Assembly (NCBI GenBank): GCA_964462125.1
Contig: CAYWXT010000242.1
Coordinates: forward strand, 1-8,598
DNA length: 8,598 nucleotides
Origin: JAWLFY01 sp964462125
GTDB lineage: Bacteria > Planctomycetota > Planctomycetia > Pirellulales > Pirellulaceae
Reading direction: 5' to 3'
The notes below the pieces were generated by a model. The model saw only the letters and a program-made list of their open reading frames with translations. It was not told the origin of the DNA and did not search any database. The translations under genes and the position numbers were made by a program. Position 1 is the stretch's first letter. Each line of letters starts with the position of its first letter. Of this stretch, positions 1-7,141 are shown piece by piece.

Positions 1-7
1 CGGGCGC

Positions 8-2077
8 TCATTTCGCAGTCGCGGCGGACTCAGGATCATTCGCCTGAGTCACACGGGGCTCGCCGAGTTGCTCCTGCAGCGCGACGCGGTCGCGAGCGTT
101 GATCTCGTCAAGATGTTCCAACAGAATGCGACGCACCTCGAAGATCGTCTTGCCGGTCATGTGAATCGAGGTGTGATCCGCGTCGACCACCAACTCGCTC
201 TCCACATCGTCCATGCGGGCACTTGCGTATTCCACCACGCCGTCGCCTCGTTTCGTGCGGCTGGTCAAGAAGGAGGGATCCCGCAGAACGCCGACGATAT
301 TGTGGTACTTCACGTCCGCGGGAGCTCGAGCCCGCAGCATGACCGGGAAGATGGGCGAGTCGGGCGCCAACGAGTCGATCGCGTTCGCTTCGGTCAGCAA
401 GGTCGTGTCGCGAAACAGATCGGGATTCGCCCGCGTCAATCGCCTTCCGGAAGAAACGACCAGGGCGGGCAAGTTGATCAGCTTGCGGCCCAGCCAACGG
501 GTGTAGTCGTTGGCAAACTCACTGCCGCGATGCGGGGTACCGATCGTGACCACCCGTTTGACCGACGGGTTCGGACGGAACTTGAGCGCGCTGACGAGCT
601 TGGCAACATCCTCCGGTGGGCCTTGCACGTTTTCGACCGGCTGATCGCTAAGGATACTCCAGAAGTCGTCACCGCTGTCGATCGTTTGCATGCGACTGAC
701 CAGCCCCCCCATGCTGTGCCCCACCAAGACCATTTCGTCCAGCGGCTGGTCTTGGCGGGTTGGATCAAAGGTCTCCCGCATTTGCCGCAGATCGTTTCGC
801 AGTTGCGTCGCGCTGATCCAGAACGGCTGGCCGGATGGATAGAGATAGAACCAGAACTGATAGCGTTCCCGGATTTCGGGAAAGCTTCGCAAGTCGTTGA
901 ACATGTCCATCCAGGTCAGCGGACTTGACCAGAGTCCATGGACCATCAGGACCGGAATCCGGTCTGGGTCGTACGGTTCCAGCATGTACAAACCACGCTC
1001 TTCTTGGGAGTCGTTTGGATTGAGCAGGCCTTCGGTGGCGTGGTTTCGTTTGCGGTATTCGGGGCTGTCCAGGAAGAATGCCAGCGGTGTCGTCAGGTCG
1101 GTCTCCAGCGGCACCCACTGTTCGGCGATCTGGATTTGGTTGGCCCGCAGGGGGTCAAAGAATTCCAGCACACAGGTAGGAGATTCCCCGGGCCGCTGCC
1201 CCGGCTCCGGAAAGCACCGCATCATCGCGGTGACGCAGTAGCTGAGCCCTTCAGGGTAATGCTCTTCGCGCGGGTCATCGTTGGAGGAGGGCTTGCGTAC
1301 AGCGATCAGAGGTACGCCCAACCCGTACGTGATGTGCCGGTTCCGCAGCGTCTTGATTTCATAGTCGCTGACGAACTCGTAGCGTTCGAACTCCTCGGGC
1401 AGCCAGCCACCCCGGCTTTCGGTACGTACGACGAATTCACGCCCCCCCGCGTCGATCGTGTAGGTCTGGCCCGGTTGAATTTGGTGCTCGTCGCATAAAA
1501 TCCGCAGCGTGTCCTCCAGCGATTCGTTGTACAGATCGCAGACGGCGCGAAACTGGGGATCGTACGGGTTACGGCTGCGTTCCAGCTCCTGGCTGAATAG
1601 ATAGTCGTAGCTGTTGGTCAACGTGACCCCGTAATGCTTGAGCGCCTCGCTCGACTCCCCTAACCGTTCTGCCTTCTTCCCCTCGACGTAGGACAACTCG
1701 CTGAGGCTGTAAATCAACTCCGGCTCCGACGTCTCCTCGAGCAGCGTTCGGATTTGGGCGAAACAGGCCGGCCGGTCCGAGCCGTACAGGTTTTCCAATC
1801 CGAATCGCCGGAGCGTGTGCCAGGTGCGTTTGCTGACCTCTGGCCCTTGAGAGTGCATCAGGTTGAGCGTTCCGGCGAGCGCGTTCTCACGCATCGGGCG
1901 GCTGGCGAGATACCGCGTCGCAGCGCAGCCGGTTTGGAACAACAGGCAAAGCAGCAATCCACAGTGGCACCACCAGGCGACGGCTTTGCCTGCCGGATCA
2001 GGCTCGCCGCTCGGCGCAACGGAACCCGCGTCGCTCCGCTCACGGACGTCGGGTGCATGCGATACACAGAGATTCAT
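8..2077 (-). CDS. Alpha/beta hydrolase (lipase/esterase-like), probable lipoprotein
   Basis: Predicted serine hydrolase, probably acting on an ester or lipid in the cell envelope; the substrate is unknown. Residue numbers assume the ATG at 2077 (about 689 aa). A hydrophobic stretch rich in Leu, Trp and Cys ends in FQTGC with Cys51, a lipobox-like site, although Gln at -3 is atypical. A helical N-terminal region of about 300 residues of unknown family follows. The hydrolase core contains HGLWSS (His380-Gly381, oxyanion hole), GHSMGG (nucleophile Ser455), the GTPHRGS motif common in lipases, and a C-terminal DADHTSIH where His635 or His639 completes the triad; the acid is probably one of the Asp residues in GDGVVEYASARMDD. 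The frame stays open to a GTG at 2329, with other ATGs at 2110 and 2095. No start has a good ribosome site. I prefer an internal start because the signal-like segment is near residue 50 and a TTGACA promoter candidate lies at 2161-2190. The gene is divergent from the protease gene. The hydrolase fold is well supported; lipid anchoring and the start are less certain. Confidence 0.85.
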   Translation of the reverse strand: MNLCVSHAPDVRERSDAGSVAPSGEPDPAGKAVAWWCHCGLLLCLLFQTGCAATRYLASRPMRENALAGTLNLMHSQGPEVSKRTWHTLRRFGLENLYGSDRPACFAQIRTLLEETSEPELIYSLSELSYVEGKKAERLGESSEALKHYGVTLTNSYDYLFSQELERSRNPYDPQFRAVCDLYNESLEDTLRILCDEHQIQPGQTYTIDAGGREFVVRTESRGGWLPEEFERYEFVSDYEIKTLRNRHITYGLGVPLIAVRKPSSNDDPREEHYPEGLSYCVTAMMRCFPEPGQRPGESPTCVLEFFDPLRANQIQIAEQWVPLETDLTTPLAFFLDSPEYRKRNHATEGLLNPNDSQEERGLYMLEPYDPDRIPVLMVHGLWSSPLTWMDMFNDLRSFPEIRERYQFWFYLYPSGQPFWISATQLRNDLRQMRETFDPTRQDQPLDEMVLVGHSMGGLVSRMQTIDSGDDFWSILSDQPVENVQGPPEDVAKLVSALKFRPNPSVKRVVTIGTPHRGSEFANDYTRWLGRKLINLPALVVSSGRRLTRANPDLFRDTTLLTEANAIDSLAPDSPIFPVMLRARAPADVKYHNIVGVLRDPSFLTSRTKRGDGVVEYASARMDDVESELVVDADHTSIHMTGKTIFEVRRILLEHLDEINARDRVALQEQLGEPRVTQANDPESAATAK

Positions 2078-2160
2078 CGAGGCACGCGGGTGCATCGCGG
2101 GTGGAATCATTCCGGTGGGCGAGAACGAGACGGTCAAGGCGAGATGCCGATCCGTGACGG

Positions 2161-2190
2161 ACGTTAGGAATCTTTCCAGCCCAATGTCAA
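2161..2190 (-). promoter_or_regulatory. Candidate sigma70-type promoter for the hydrolase gene
   Basis: On the minus strand a perfect -35 box TTGACA (2190-2185) is followed after 18 bases by TAACGT (2166-2161), a weak 3/6 match to TATAAT. Transcription would begin near 2154. That would leave the long upstream extension (to 2329) untranslated and favour the hydrolase start at 2110, 2095 or 2077. This rests on consensus matching only. Confidence 0.35.
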
Positions 2191-2298
2191 CGTTATCTTT
2201 CGCCCGCGCGTTGCCAGGGTGCCGGACAGTGCCTATCGTTGCACCGGACGCCATGACGACCACCATCGTCTCTCGCGCATCGGAAGCGCAGCGGCAAG

Positions 2299-2332
2299 TC
2301 CGTGAAACATCCTCGCTGGATTGTTTCACGGA
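2299..2332. repeat. Perfect 11-bp inverted repeat with parS half-site-like arms
   Basis: Arms TCCGTGAAACA (2299-2309) and TGTTTCACGGA (2322-2332) are perfect reverse complements separated by 12 bases. Inside, TCC (2310-2312) can pair with GGA (2318-2320), leaving a 5-base loop and one bulged T, so the full hairpin is very stable. GTGAAACA and TGTTTCAC are the two halves of the consensus parS site TGTTTCACGTGAAACA, but here they point outward from each other with 12 bases between. A short T run (2340-2344) follows only after ACGCGGG, so it is a poor terminator. It could be an operator, a leader-RNA hairpin or an everted ParB-type site. The structure is plain; its function is unknown. Confidence 0.7.
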
Positions 2333-2437
2333 ACGCGGGTTTTTCCGCGCGACCGGAACCGCCGGTGCAACCGCTCGCGAAGCTGAACGGCTTTGCCGGT
2401 TGGACCCAAGATTCCATCACCTTGCCAGATCGGCTTT

Positions 2438-2466
2438 TTGACCGGGCACCTTTCGTGACCTATGTT
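2438..2466 (+). promoter_or_regulatory. Candidate sigma70-type promoter for the S41 protease gene
   Basis: TTGACC (2438-2443, 5/6 match to the -35 consensus) is followed after exactly 17 bases by TATGTT (2461-2466, 4/6 match to TATAAT). Transcription would start near 2473, giving a leader of about 100 bases before the ATG at 2572. The spacing is optimal and it lies in the only non-coding stretch upstream, but it is a consensus match only. Confidence 0.4.
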
Positions 2467-2571
2467 TCCGAGGCCGCACGTCCAGAGCGTCTTGCAAGCG
2501 GCTGCTGAAGACTTGCTGCCTCCCAGCATCGGTCGCCCCTCCCCCGCGACGCTCTCGATGGAATTTCGCCG

Positions 2572-4254
2572 ATGAAGTTGACCGCATGGATTGTGCCCCG
2601 CCGGCCGCAGCAATGGCCGGGACGAGGCTGGTCGCGTTTCGCGGCTGTGACCCTGAGCCGCCTCCTCCTCATCATGGCGATGACCGGCGGCCTGCCACTG
2701 ACAGCCGCGGACGACGAGCTCGATGAGGCGGCCGCCGTCCAACGTGGTTTGGAGTTCGAACGGGCAGGCGATTGGGCCGACGCCGTCCGACACTACGAAA
2801 CTCAGAGCCGGACATTCCCCGACAGCAAGGCGATCTCGCAGCGGTTGCTGATCAGCCGCCTGCATCACGATGTCAACCGCCGCTATCAGGATCACAGTTT
2901 CCTCGAAGCGGTCCGAGATCTGGAGACCAGCCAAGCACTCGATTTGTACGCCGAGATCTTGGCGAACCTGGAAACCCATTACGTCGATGAGATCGATTGG
3001 TCGCGCGTGATGCTGCATGGGACCGCGGCGCTCGAGGTGGCCCTCACCGAGGACCGGTTTGTCGATCGACTGCTGGCCGATGCCGACCCGGAGTCGGTCG
3101 AGCGGTTTCGGCAAAACATCCATCATGAGCTGGTCGAGCGAAGTACTGCCACCCGTTTCGATCTGCGGGCCAACGCCGCCTACGTCGCCGGCTCGGCCCA
3201 CGCCGAACTGGGATTGCGCGGTACGGCGGTCGTGCTGGAATACATCAGCGGCGCCGTGTCGACACTGGATCCCTATACGCGACTTCTCTCCCCCAGCCAG
3301 CTCGATGAGATGTTTTCCAACATCGAAGGAAACTTCGTCGGACTGGGGATCGAGCTGAAGGCGGAAGAGGACTGTCTGAAGATCTTATCGGTGATCCCGA
3401 ACGGGCCCGCCGATGAGGCGGGAATCCGTTCCGGGGAGCGAATCGTCCGGGTGGAGTCATCTCGAACCGAGGCCGTCAATCCTGATTACGCCGCCGACCT
3501 GCTTCGCGGAGCCGAACACTCCTACGTCTCGCTCACCGTGGCCGATTCGGAAGGGACCGAGCGAGAGTTGTCGGTCCAGCGTCGGCGGGTCGAGGTCCCC
3601 TGCGTGGAAAATGTCCACCTCGCAGACCCCGACAATCGCGTGGGATACTTGCGACTGACGAATTTTCAAAAGACGACGACGCAGGATGTCGAGCAGGCCT
3701 TGTGGGACTTGCATCGCAAGGGTATGGAGTCATTGATCATCGATGTCCGCGGCAACCCGGGAGGCTTGTTGTCGGCCGCCGTGGAGGTTGCCGATCGGTT
3801 CATCGACGAAGGCCGCATCGTCTCCACACGCGGTCGCAATGCCCGCGAAAACTTTGACTACACCGCCCATAGCACGAATACCTGGAGCGTCCCCCTGGTG
3901 GTCCTGATCGATCACGACAGTGCCAGCGCCAGCGAAATCTTTGCCGGGGCGATCTCCGACAGTGGCCGTGGTCGCCTTGTCGGCGAAACAAGCTACGGCA
4001 AGGGCAGCGTGCAAGGGGTCTTTCGGATGCAAGCCGCCAAATTCGGGCTCTGCCTGACCACCGCTCGGTTCTATTCACCGAGCGGCCAGGCCATCAGTTT
4101 CAACGGCATTCGGCCCGATGTCGAACGCTCCTCCTCGACCATGGCCGCCCGGCCTGACAGCGAAGGCAACGTCGCATCCGATGAGGAGGATCAAGTCCTC
4201 CAGGCCGCGCTCGAGGAGTTCGCCGACCGCGACCTGATCAGCCAACGCCCCTGA
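2572..4254 (+). CDS. Carboxy-terminal processing peptidase (S41 family, PDZ domain)
   Basis: Exported serine protease of the CtpA/Prc (Tsp) family, which cleaves near the C-termini of envelope proteins using a Ser/Lys dyad; the substrate here is unknown. The 560-residue product begins with an Arg-rich n-region and a hydrophobic segment (about 31-43) ending LTAAD, so signal-peptidase cleavage near residue 46 is likely. Residues about 50-95 form a TPR-like helical segment (RGLEFERAGDWADAVRHYE). A PDZ domain spans about 248-335 (GNFVGLGIELK, GPADEAGIRSGERI). The S41 core has GYLRLTNF (358-365), DVRGNPGG (391-398), SASASEIFAGA with nucleophile Ser452, and YGKGSVQ with Lys477 and Gln481. The 25-residue Ser-Lys and 4-residue Lys-Gln spacings match Prc and CtpA, so it should be active. 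The ATG at 2572 has only a weak upstream GGAA. It is divergent from the hydrolase gene and convergent with the kinase operon, 15 bases between stops. Confidence 0.95.
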   Translation: MKLTAWIVPRRPQQWPGRGWSRFAAVTLSRLLLIMAMTGGLPLTAADDELDEAAAVQRGLEFERAGDWADAVRHYETQSRTFPDSKAISQRLLISRLHHDVNRRYQDHSFLEAVRDLETSQALDLYAEILANLETHYVDEIDWSRVMLHGTAALEVALTEDRFVDRLLADADPESVERFRQNIHHELVERSTATRFDLRANAAYVAGSAHAELGLRGTAVVLEYISGAVSTLDPYTRLLSPSQLDEMFSNIEGNFVGLGIELKAEEDCLKILSVIPNGPADEAGIRSGERIVRVESSRTEAVNPDYAADLLRGAEHSYVSLTVADSEGTERELSVQRRRVEVPCVENVHLADPDNRVGYLRLTNFQKTTTQDVEQALWDLHRKGMESLIIDVRGNPGGLLSAAVEVADRFIDEGRIVSTRGRNARENFDYTAHSTNTWSVPLVVLIDHDSASASEIFAGAISDSGRGRLVGETSYGKGSVQGVFRMQAAKFGLCLTTARFYSPSGQAISFNGIRPDVERSSSTMAARPDSEGNVASDEEDQVLQAALEEFADRDLISQRP

Positions 4255-4269
4255 TCGTGACGTGGACCG

Positions 4270-5907
4270 CTACCCCGGGGGTGTCCGGGCATGCTGCCGA
4301 GATTGCGTCGATTGCTGAAGGCACTCAGCAAGGCTTTGCAACGAGCAGGGCTTGACCAAATGAAAGTCAAAGCCGGATTCGAAGGCGCGACTGCGGTCCT
4401 CGGTCGTGCCGTAGCCGGTCACAGCGACCAGCATGGTGCGATCAAGTTCAGGGCATTCGCGGATGCGTTGGGCAACCTCATACCCGCTCATGCCAGGCAA
4501 TCCGATATCCAAGAAGATCAGGTCGGGCAAATGCGTCAGCGCGGCGTCGATGGCACTCGGCCCGTCGGAATGCACGCCGACGACCTCCTGGCCATGCTTC
4601 TCCAGCAGCCGCTGAATCTGCCACGCCAGAGCTCGTTGATCTTCGACGACCAAAACGCGCCGCGAGGGCGGACGTTGTGTCGACGGCTCCGCGGCAACAG
4701 CAGCCGGCTCCGGTTCCGCTTCCGCTTCCGATTCCGCACCGATCGGGAGACGCACCGTGAAACAGCTACCCTTCCCTTCCCCTTCGCTCGACGCGGTGAC
4801 GCTTCCGCCGTGCAGCGCGACGAGTTGACGCACCAAAGCCAGTCCGATGCCTAATCCTCCCTCCGTCCGCTGGCCGCTGTCTTCGGCCTGGACAAAGGGC
4901 TCGAACACGCGGGACAAAACATGGTTTGGAATGCCGATCCCCTCATCCTTCACGGCGATCACGATATCGGTTCCCTCCTGGTCCACAATTAACTCGACTT
5001 GGCAGCCGGGATCGGAGTACTTCGCTGCGTTGTTCAATAGGTTGACGACCACCTGTTCCACGCGAGTCGCATCAACATTCAACATGCAGTCCTCGACCGC
5101 TGGTGCGACGCGAATGTGCAGCTCATGCCGGCGTTCGCGCATCAGTGGCAGCGTCGAAACGACCGATGTATCGATGATCCCCTGCAGCGACACTCGCGTC
5201 TTGCGCAAGATGATCTTGTCGCAGTTGATGCGTGAGAGATCGAGAAGATCATCGAGCAGACGGCGCATATGGCCGGCCTGTTGCATGATAATGCGACAGT
5301 TTTCGCCCGTTGATTGCGACTCCTCGTCCTCTGATAACAACAAAAATTCAGCCGCAGTTAGAATGCATGCCAAGGGATTGCGAAGTTCATGCGAGAGTGT
5401 GGCTACGAACGCGTCTTTTCGACGATTCAACTCTCGCAACTGTTCGGTACGGGACTCGACCGCGAGTTCCAAACGGTCCGCGTGGTTCGTCAACTCCCGC
5501 TGTTGCTGCTGAATTTGCCGGTCCAACTTTCTCACGCGAATGGCGCGGGCCAGCGAAGCCACGAAGTAGTCTCGCTCGACGGGCTTTTGAATGAAATCGA
5601 ACGCGCCGCCTCGCAGTGCTTGAACGGCAAGGTCGTGTTGACCGTGGCCGGTAATCAGCAGGGTCGGCAGCTCAGGCTGGATGGATCGAATTTTCGTGAG
5701 CAGGGTCAGGCCGTCCATGCCCGGCATTTTGATGTCGGAAATCACGGCGTCATATTCCGTCTTCGTGACCATTTCGAGCGCCGCCTGGCCCGATTGGCAC
5801 GTTTCCACGTCGATTTCCGGCATCCGCAGCGCCAAGGCACCGGTGAGTGCCGTTAGCAACGTCGTGTCATCGTCGACGATCAAAACTCGCGTCGGGATCT
5901 TGGTCAT
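4270..5907 (-). CDS. Hybrid histidine kinase, REC-HisKA-HATPase-REC
   Basis: Cytoplasmic signalling protein of 545 residues with no membrane segment. The N-terminal receiver (about 5-125) has acidic Asp13/Asp14, phosphoacceptor Asp58 in SDIKMPGMDG, Thr86 and Lys108; its ALRGGAFDFIQKP stretch resembles NtrC/FixJ-type receivers. A Gln/Arg-rich coiled coil (127-163) leads to HisKA with His173 in FVATLSHELRNPL. The ATPase domain shows the N box (Asn289, Asn293), DEGIGIP (321-327) and GGLGIGLAL (350-358). After an acidic Glu/Ala/Pro linker (391-415) a second receiver has Glu422/Asp423, phosphoacceptor Asp467, Thr497 and Lys519. All catalytic residues are present. The ATG overlaps the stop of the upstream kinase gene (ATGA) and has AAGGGG eight bases upstream. 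Probably the first receiver takes phosphoryl groups from the partner kinase and the last passes them to an HPt protein or effector elsewhere; this is inference, as no output domain is present. Confidence 0.93.
   Translation of the reverse strand: MTKIPTRVLIVDDDTTLLTALTGALALRMPEIDVETCQSGQAALEMVTKTEYDAVISDIKMPGMDGLTLLTKIRSIQPELPTLLITGHGQHDLAVQALRGGAFDFIQKPVERDYFVASLARAIRVRKLDRQIQQQQRELTNHADRLELAVESRTEQLRELNRRKDAFVATLSHELRNPLACILTAAEFLLLSEDEESQSTGENCRIIMQQAGHMRRLLDDLLDLSRINCDKIILRKTRVSLQGIIDTSVVSTLPLMRERRHELHIRVAPAVEDCMLNVDATRVEQVVVNLLNNAAKYSDPGCQVELIVDQEGTDIVIAVKDEGIGIPNHVLSRVFEPFVQAEDSGQRTEGGLGIGLALVRQLVALHGGSVTASSEGEGKGSCFTVRLPIGAESEAEAEPEPAAVAAEPSTQRPPSRRVLVVEDQRALAWQIQRLLEKHGQEVVGVHSDGPSAIDAALTHLPDLIFLDIGLPGMSGYEVAQRIRECPELDRTMLVAVTGYGTTEDRSRAFESGFDFHLVKPCSLQSLAECLQQSTQSRQHARTPPG
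4702..4734 (-). repeat. Low-complexity Glu/Ala/Pro linker between kinase and receiver
   Basis: This stretch encodes ESEAEAEPEPA (residues 392-402 of the hybrid kinase) from hexamer-like repeats of the type GGAAGC/GGAACC. It joins the ATPase domain to the C-terminal receiver and is probably a flexible tether. Such repeats can change length by slippage, so related strains may differ here. Confidence 0.6.
5904..5907 (-). promoter_or_regulatory. ATGA start/stop overlap coupling the two kinase genes
   Basis: The TGA stop of the upstream kinase (5906-5904) and the ATG of the hybrid kinase (5907-5905) share bases as ATGA. A Shine-Dalgarno-like AAGGGG (5921-5916) lies eight bases before the ATG. This arrangement usually gives translational coupling and a roughly fixed product ratio. 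Confidence 0.8.
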
Positions 5908-7139
5908 GTCAGCAGCCCCTTCTGAGCATCGCCAGGCGGTTGTGCCAACGGCAGCCGGATCGTAAATGCCGCCCCTTCCTGGGGAGCACTCGTGAGCGAA
6001 ATGGTACCGCCGTGGTCGGTAATGATTCCGTAGGTAATTGAGAGTCCCAATCCGGTTCCTGAACCGACCTGTTTTGTGGTGAAAAAAGGGTCGAAAATCC
6101 GCTCTTCCAATCCAGGAGGAATGCCGTTGCCGCTGTCCTGAAACAGCAGCACCGCCTTCTCTTCCTCGACCGAACAGGAAACCGATATGACCTTTCGGTC
6201 GGTTTCCGCTACGGCGTCGCGGGCATTGGTCAGCAGGTTGATAAACACTTGCTCCAAGCGGATGGCATTGCCGATCACCATGGGGCCATCGTCGCCGGGA
6301 AGGTTGAGCACGAGTTCGATTTGCCGGATCCGCAACTGCTCTTGCATGAGCGATATCGCTCGCTGAATCACGTCTTTGAGTGACACGGGTATGCGGCTGA
6401 TATGAGCTGCGCGGCCAAAGGTGCGCAGGTGCGATATGATTTCGGTCGCCTTGCGGACCTGACGCATCGTGCTGCGCAGGAAACGGAGAATCGCCGGCCG
6501 GTCCTCGACGTTCATTTCAAGCATGTCGATCGCATTGCCAACGAACAGGCCGATGTTGTTCAGCGGATTGTTCAGCTCGTGTGCGATTCCCGTCGTCAAC
6601 TCGCCGAGCGTGGCGAGCTTGCCCGCCTGCACGAGTTGGTCTTGCTTTTCACGCAACTCCTGCTCGCGGCGCTGTACCGCCTCGGTGGTATCTCGCAGGT
6701 CGCCCATGATGTGAATCATGGCTTTGCGACTGCTCTCCAGCCGCAGGTTCGTTCCATGCACGTCTTGCAAAATGTGCAGCAGCGCCCGCCGGGAGTTATC
6801 CAGCCGATAGGTTTGGCTCGCGAGCCGACGCCGGTCTTCCTCATAATCACCCAAAATGTGCAGCATGGCCTTGCGCTGATCGGCCAATCTCTTGTTGGAG
6901 CTGTTCAACTCCCCCATGATGTGGATCATCGCGCGGCGTTGTTCGTCACGTTCGCGTAATCGCTGCTCGAGCTCCCGCATCTGGCGCCGCAGCTCATCCG
7001 GGGTCGATTGCTCGTCTGCCGCGGTGGACGGCTCGCGGTACACCTCGGCATCCCTGCCTGGCGCGGGCGGCTCGCTCAAGGAGGCTTCCGTTTCGCGCCG
7101 ACCTTCACTCGCCGTAAGCCGAGCGTCTTCCCTGATCAT
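5904..7139 (-). CDS. Soluble histidine kinase with four-fold repeated coiled-coil motif
   Basis: Cytoplasmic sensor kinase of 411 residues with no membrane segment, PAS, GAF or receiver domain. Residues 1-48 are hydrophilic and probably disordered. A long coiled coil (about 49-172) carries four copies of R-[RK]-A-[ML]-[IL]-H-I-[ML]-[GQ]-[DE], starting at 68, 89, 117 and 138. HisKA follows with phosphoacceptor His187 in GIAHELNNPLNN. The ATPase domain shows the N box (Asn301, Asn305), DSGNGIP (335-341), FDPFFTTK (349-356) and GSGTGLGLS (359-367), so the enzyme should be active. The ATG overlaps the stop of the upstream PAS gene (TAATG), preceded by a G-rich weak ribosome site, and its own stop overlaps the next start. 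It has no sensor domain of its own, so it probably takes its signal from the PAS protein and phosphorylates the N-terminal receiver of the downstream hybrid; both partnerships are inferred from gene order. Confidence 0.93.
   Translation of the reverse strand: MIREDARLTASEGRRETEASLSEPPAPGRDAEVYREPSTAADEQSTPDELRRQMRELEQRLRERDEQRRAMIHIMGELNSSNKRLADQRKAMLHILGDYEEDRRRLASQTYRLDNSRRALLHILQDVHGTNLRLESSRKAMIHIMGDLRDTTEAVQRREQELREKQDQLVQAGKLATLGELTTGIAHELNNPLNNIGLFVGNAIDMLEMNVEDRPAILRFLRSTMRQVRKATEIISHLRTFGRAAHISRIPVSLKDVIQRAISLMQEQLRIRQIELVLNLPGDDGPMVIGNAIRLEQVFINLLTNARDAVAETDRKVISVSCSVEEEKAVLLFQDSGNGIPPGLEERIFDPFFTTKQVGSGTGLGLSITYGIITDHGGTISLTSAPQEGAAFTIRLPLAQPPGDAQKGLLT
6696..6938 (-). repeat. Four-fold heptad-phased HI[ML][GQ][DE] repeat in kinase coiled coil
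   Basis: Four related 11-residue segments, RRAMIHIMGEL, RKAMLHILGDY, RRALLHILQDV and RKAMIHIMGDL, begin at residues 68, 89, 117 and 138 of the kinase. The offsets are 21, 28 and 21 residues, all multiples of seven, so the motif keeps the same face of the helix, including its His at 73, 94, 122 and 143. It resembles the AxLNILEDL-type helix seen before the catalytic core of many sensor kinases, here present four times. Confidence 0.85.
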
Positions 7140-7141
7140 TA
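7137..7141 (-). promoter_or_regulatory. TAATG stop/start overlap coupling the PAS gene to the kinase
   Basis: The TAA stop of the PAS protein (7141-7139) and the ATG of the kinase (7139-7137) share one base. Together with the weak G-rich ribosome site upstream (AGCGGGGG), this suggests termination-reinitiation coupling and co-translation of sensor and kinase. Confidence 0.75.

Larger units (their letters stand above)
2078..2571. other. Divergent intergenic region
   Basis: This stretch of about 490 bases separates the divergent hydrolase and protease genes. Short reading frames cross it on both strands, but their translations (rich in Arg, Pro, Cys and Ser) resemble no family I know and look like shadow frames of GC-rich DNA. 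The supportable contents are a minus-strand promoter candidate at 2161-2190, a strong hairpin at 2299-2332 and a plus-strand promoter candidate at 2438-2466. The left 33 to 252 bases may instead be coding if the hydrolase starts upstream of 2077. Confidence 0.5.

Noticed and set aside
68..928. 286-codon plus-strand reading frame
   Set aside because: It lies antisense to the hydrolase core, whose catalytic motifs are clear; its translation is a His/Arg/Val-rich mirror with no recognisable domain.
2211..2239. TTGCCA-N17-TATCGT as the main protease promoter
   Set aside because: Possible, but it is 330 bases from the start and would put the strong hairpin in the leader; the 2438-2466 candidate is closer and at least as good a match.
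2299..2344. Hairpin plus T run as a rho-independent terminator on the plus strand
   Set aside because: Seven bases (ACGCGGG) separate stem and T run, and no plus-strand gene ends upstream; on the minus strand no T run follows.
1863..2441. 192-codon plus-strand frame and a 68-codon frame (2302-2508) crossing the intergenic region
   Set aside because: Composition is that of random GC-rich translation (Arg, Ala, Pro, Ser), there is no ribosome site, and the longer one overlaps the signal region of the hydrolase gene.
2326..3201. 291-codon minus-strand reading frame opposite the start of the protease gene
   Set aside because: The opposite strand encodes a good signal peptide and the start of a canonical S41 protease in the same place; this frame shows no family features.
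4272..4282. ACCCCGGGGGT near-palindrome as a terminator
   Set aside because: It overlaps the last codons and stop of the hybrid kinase gene, is too short, and has no T run on either side.
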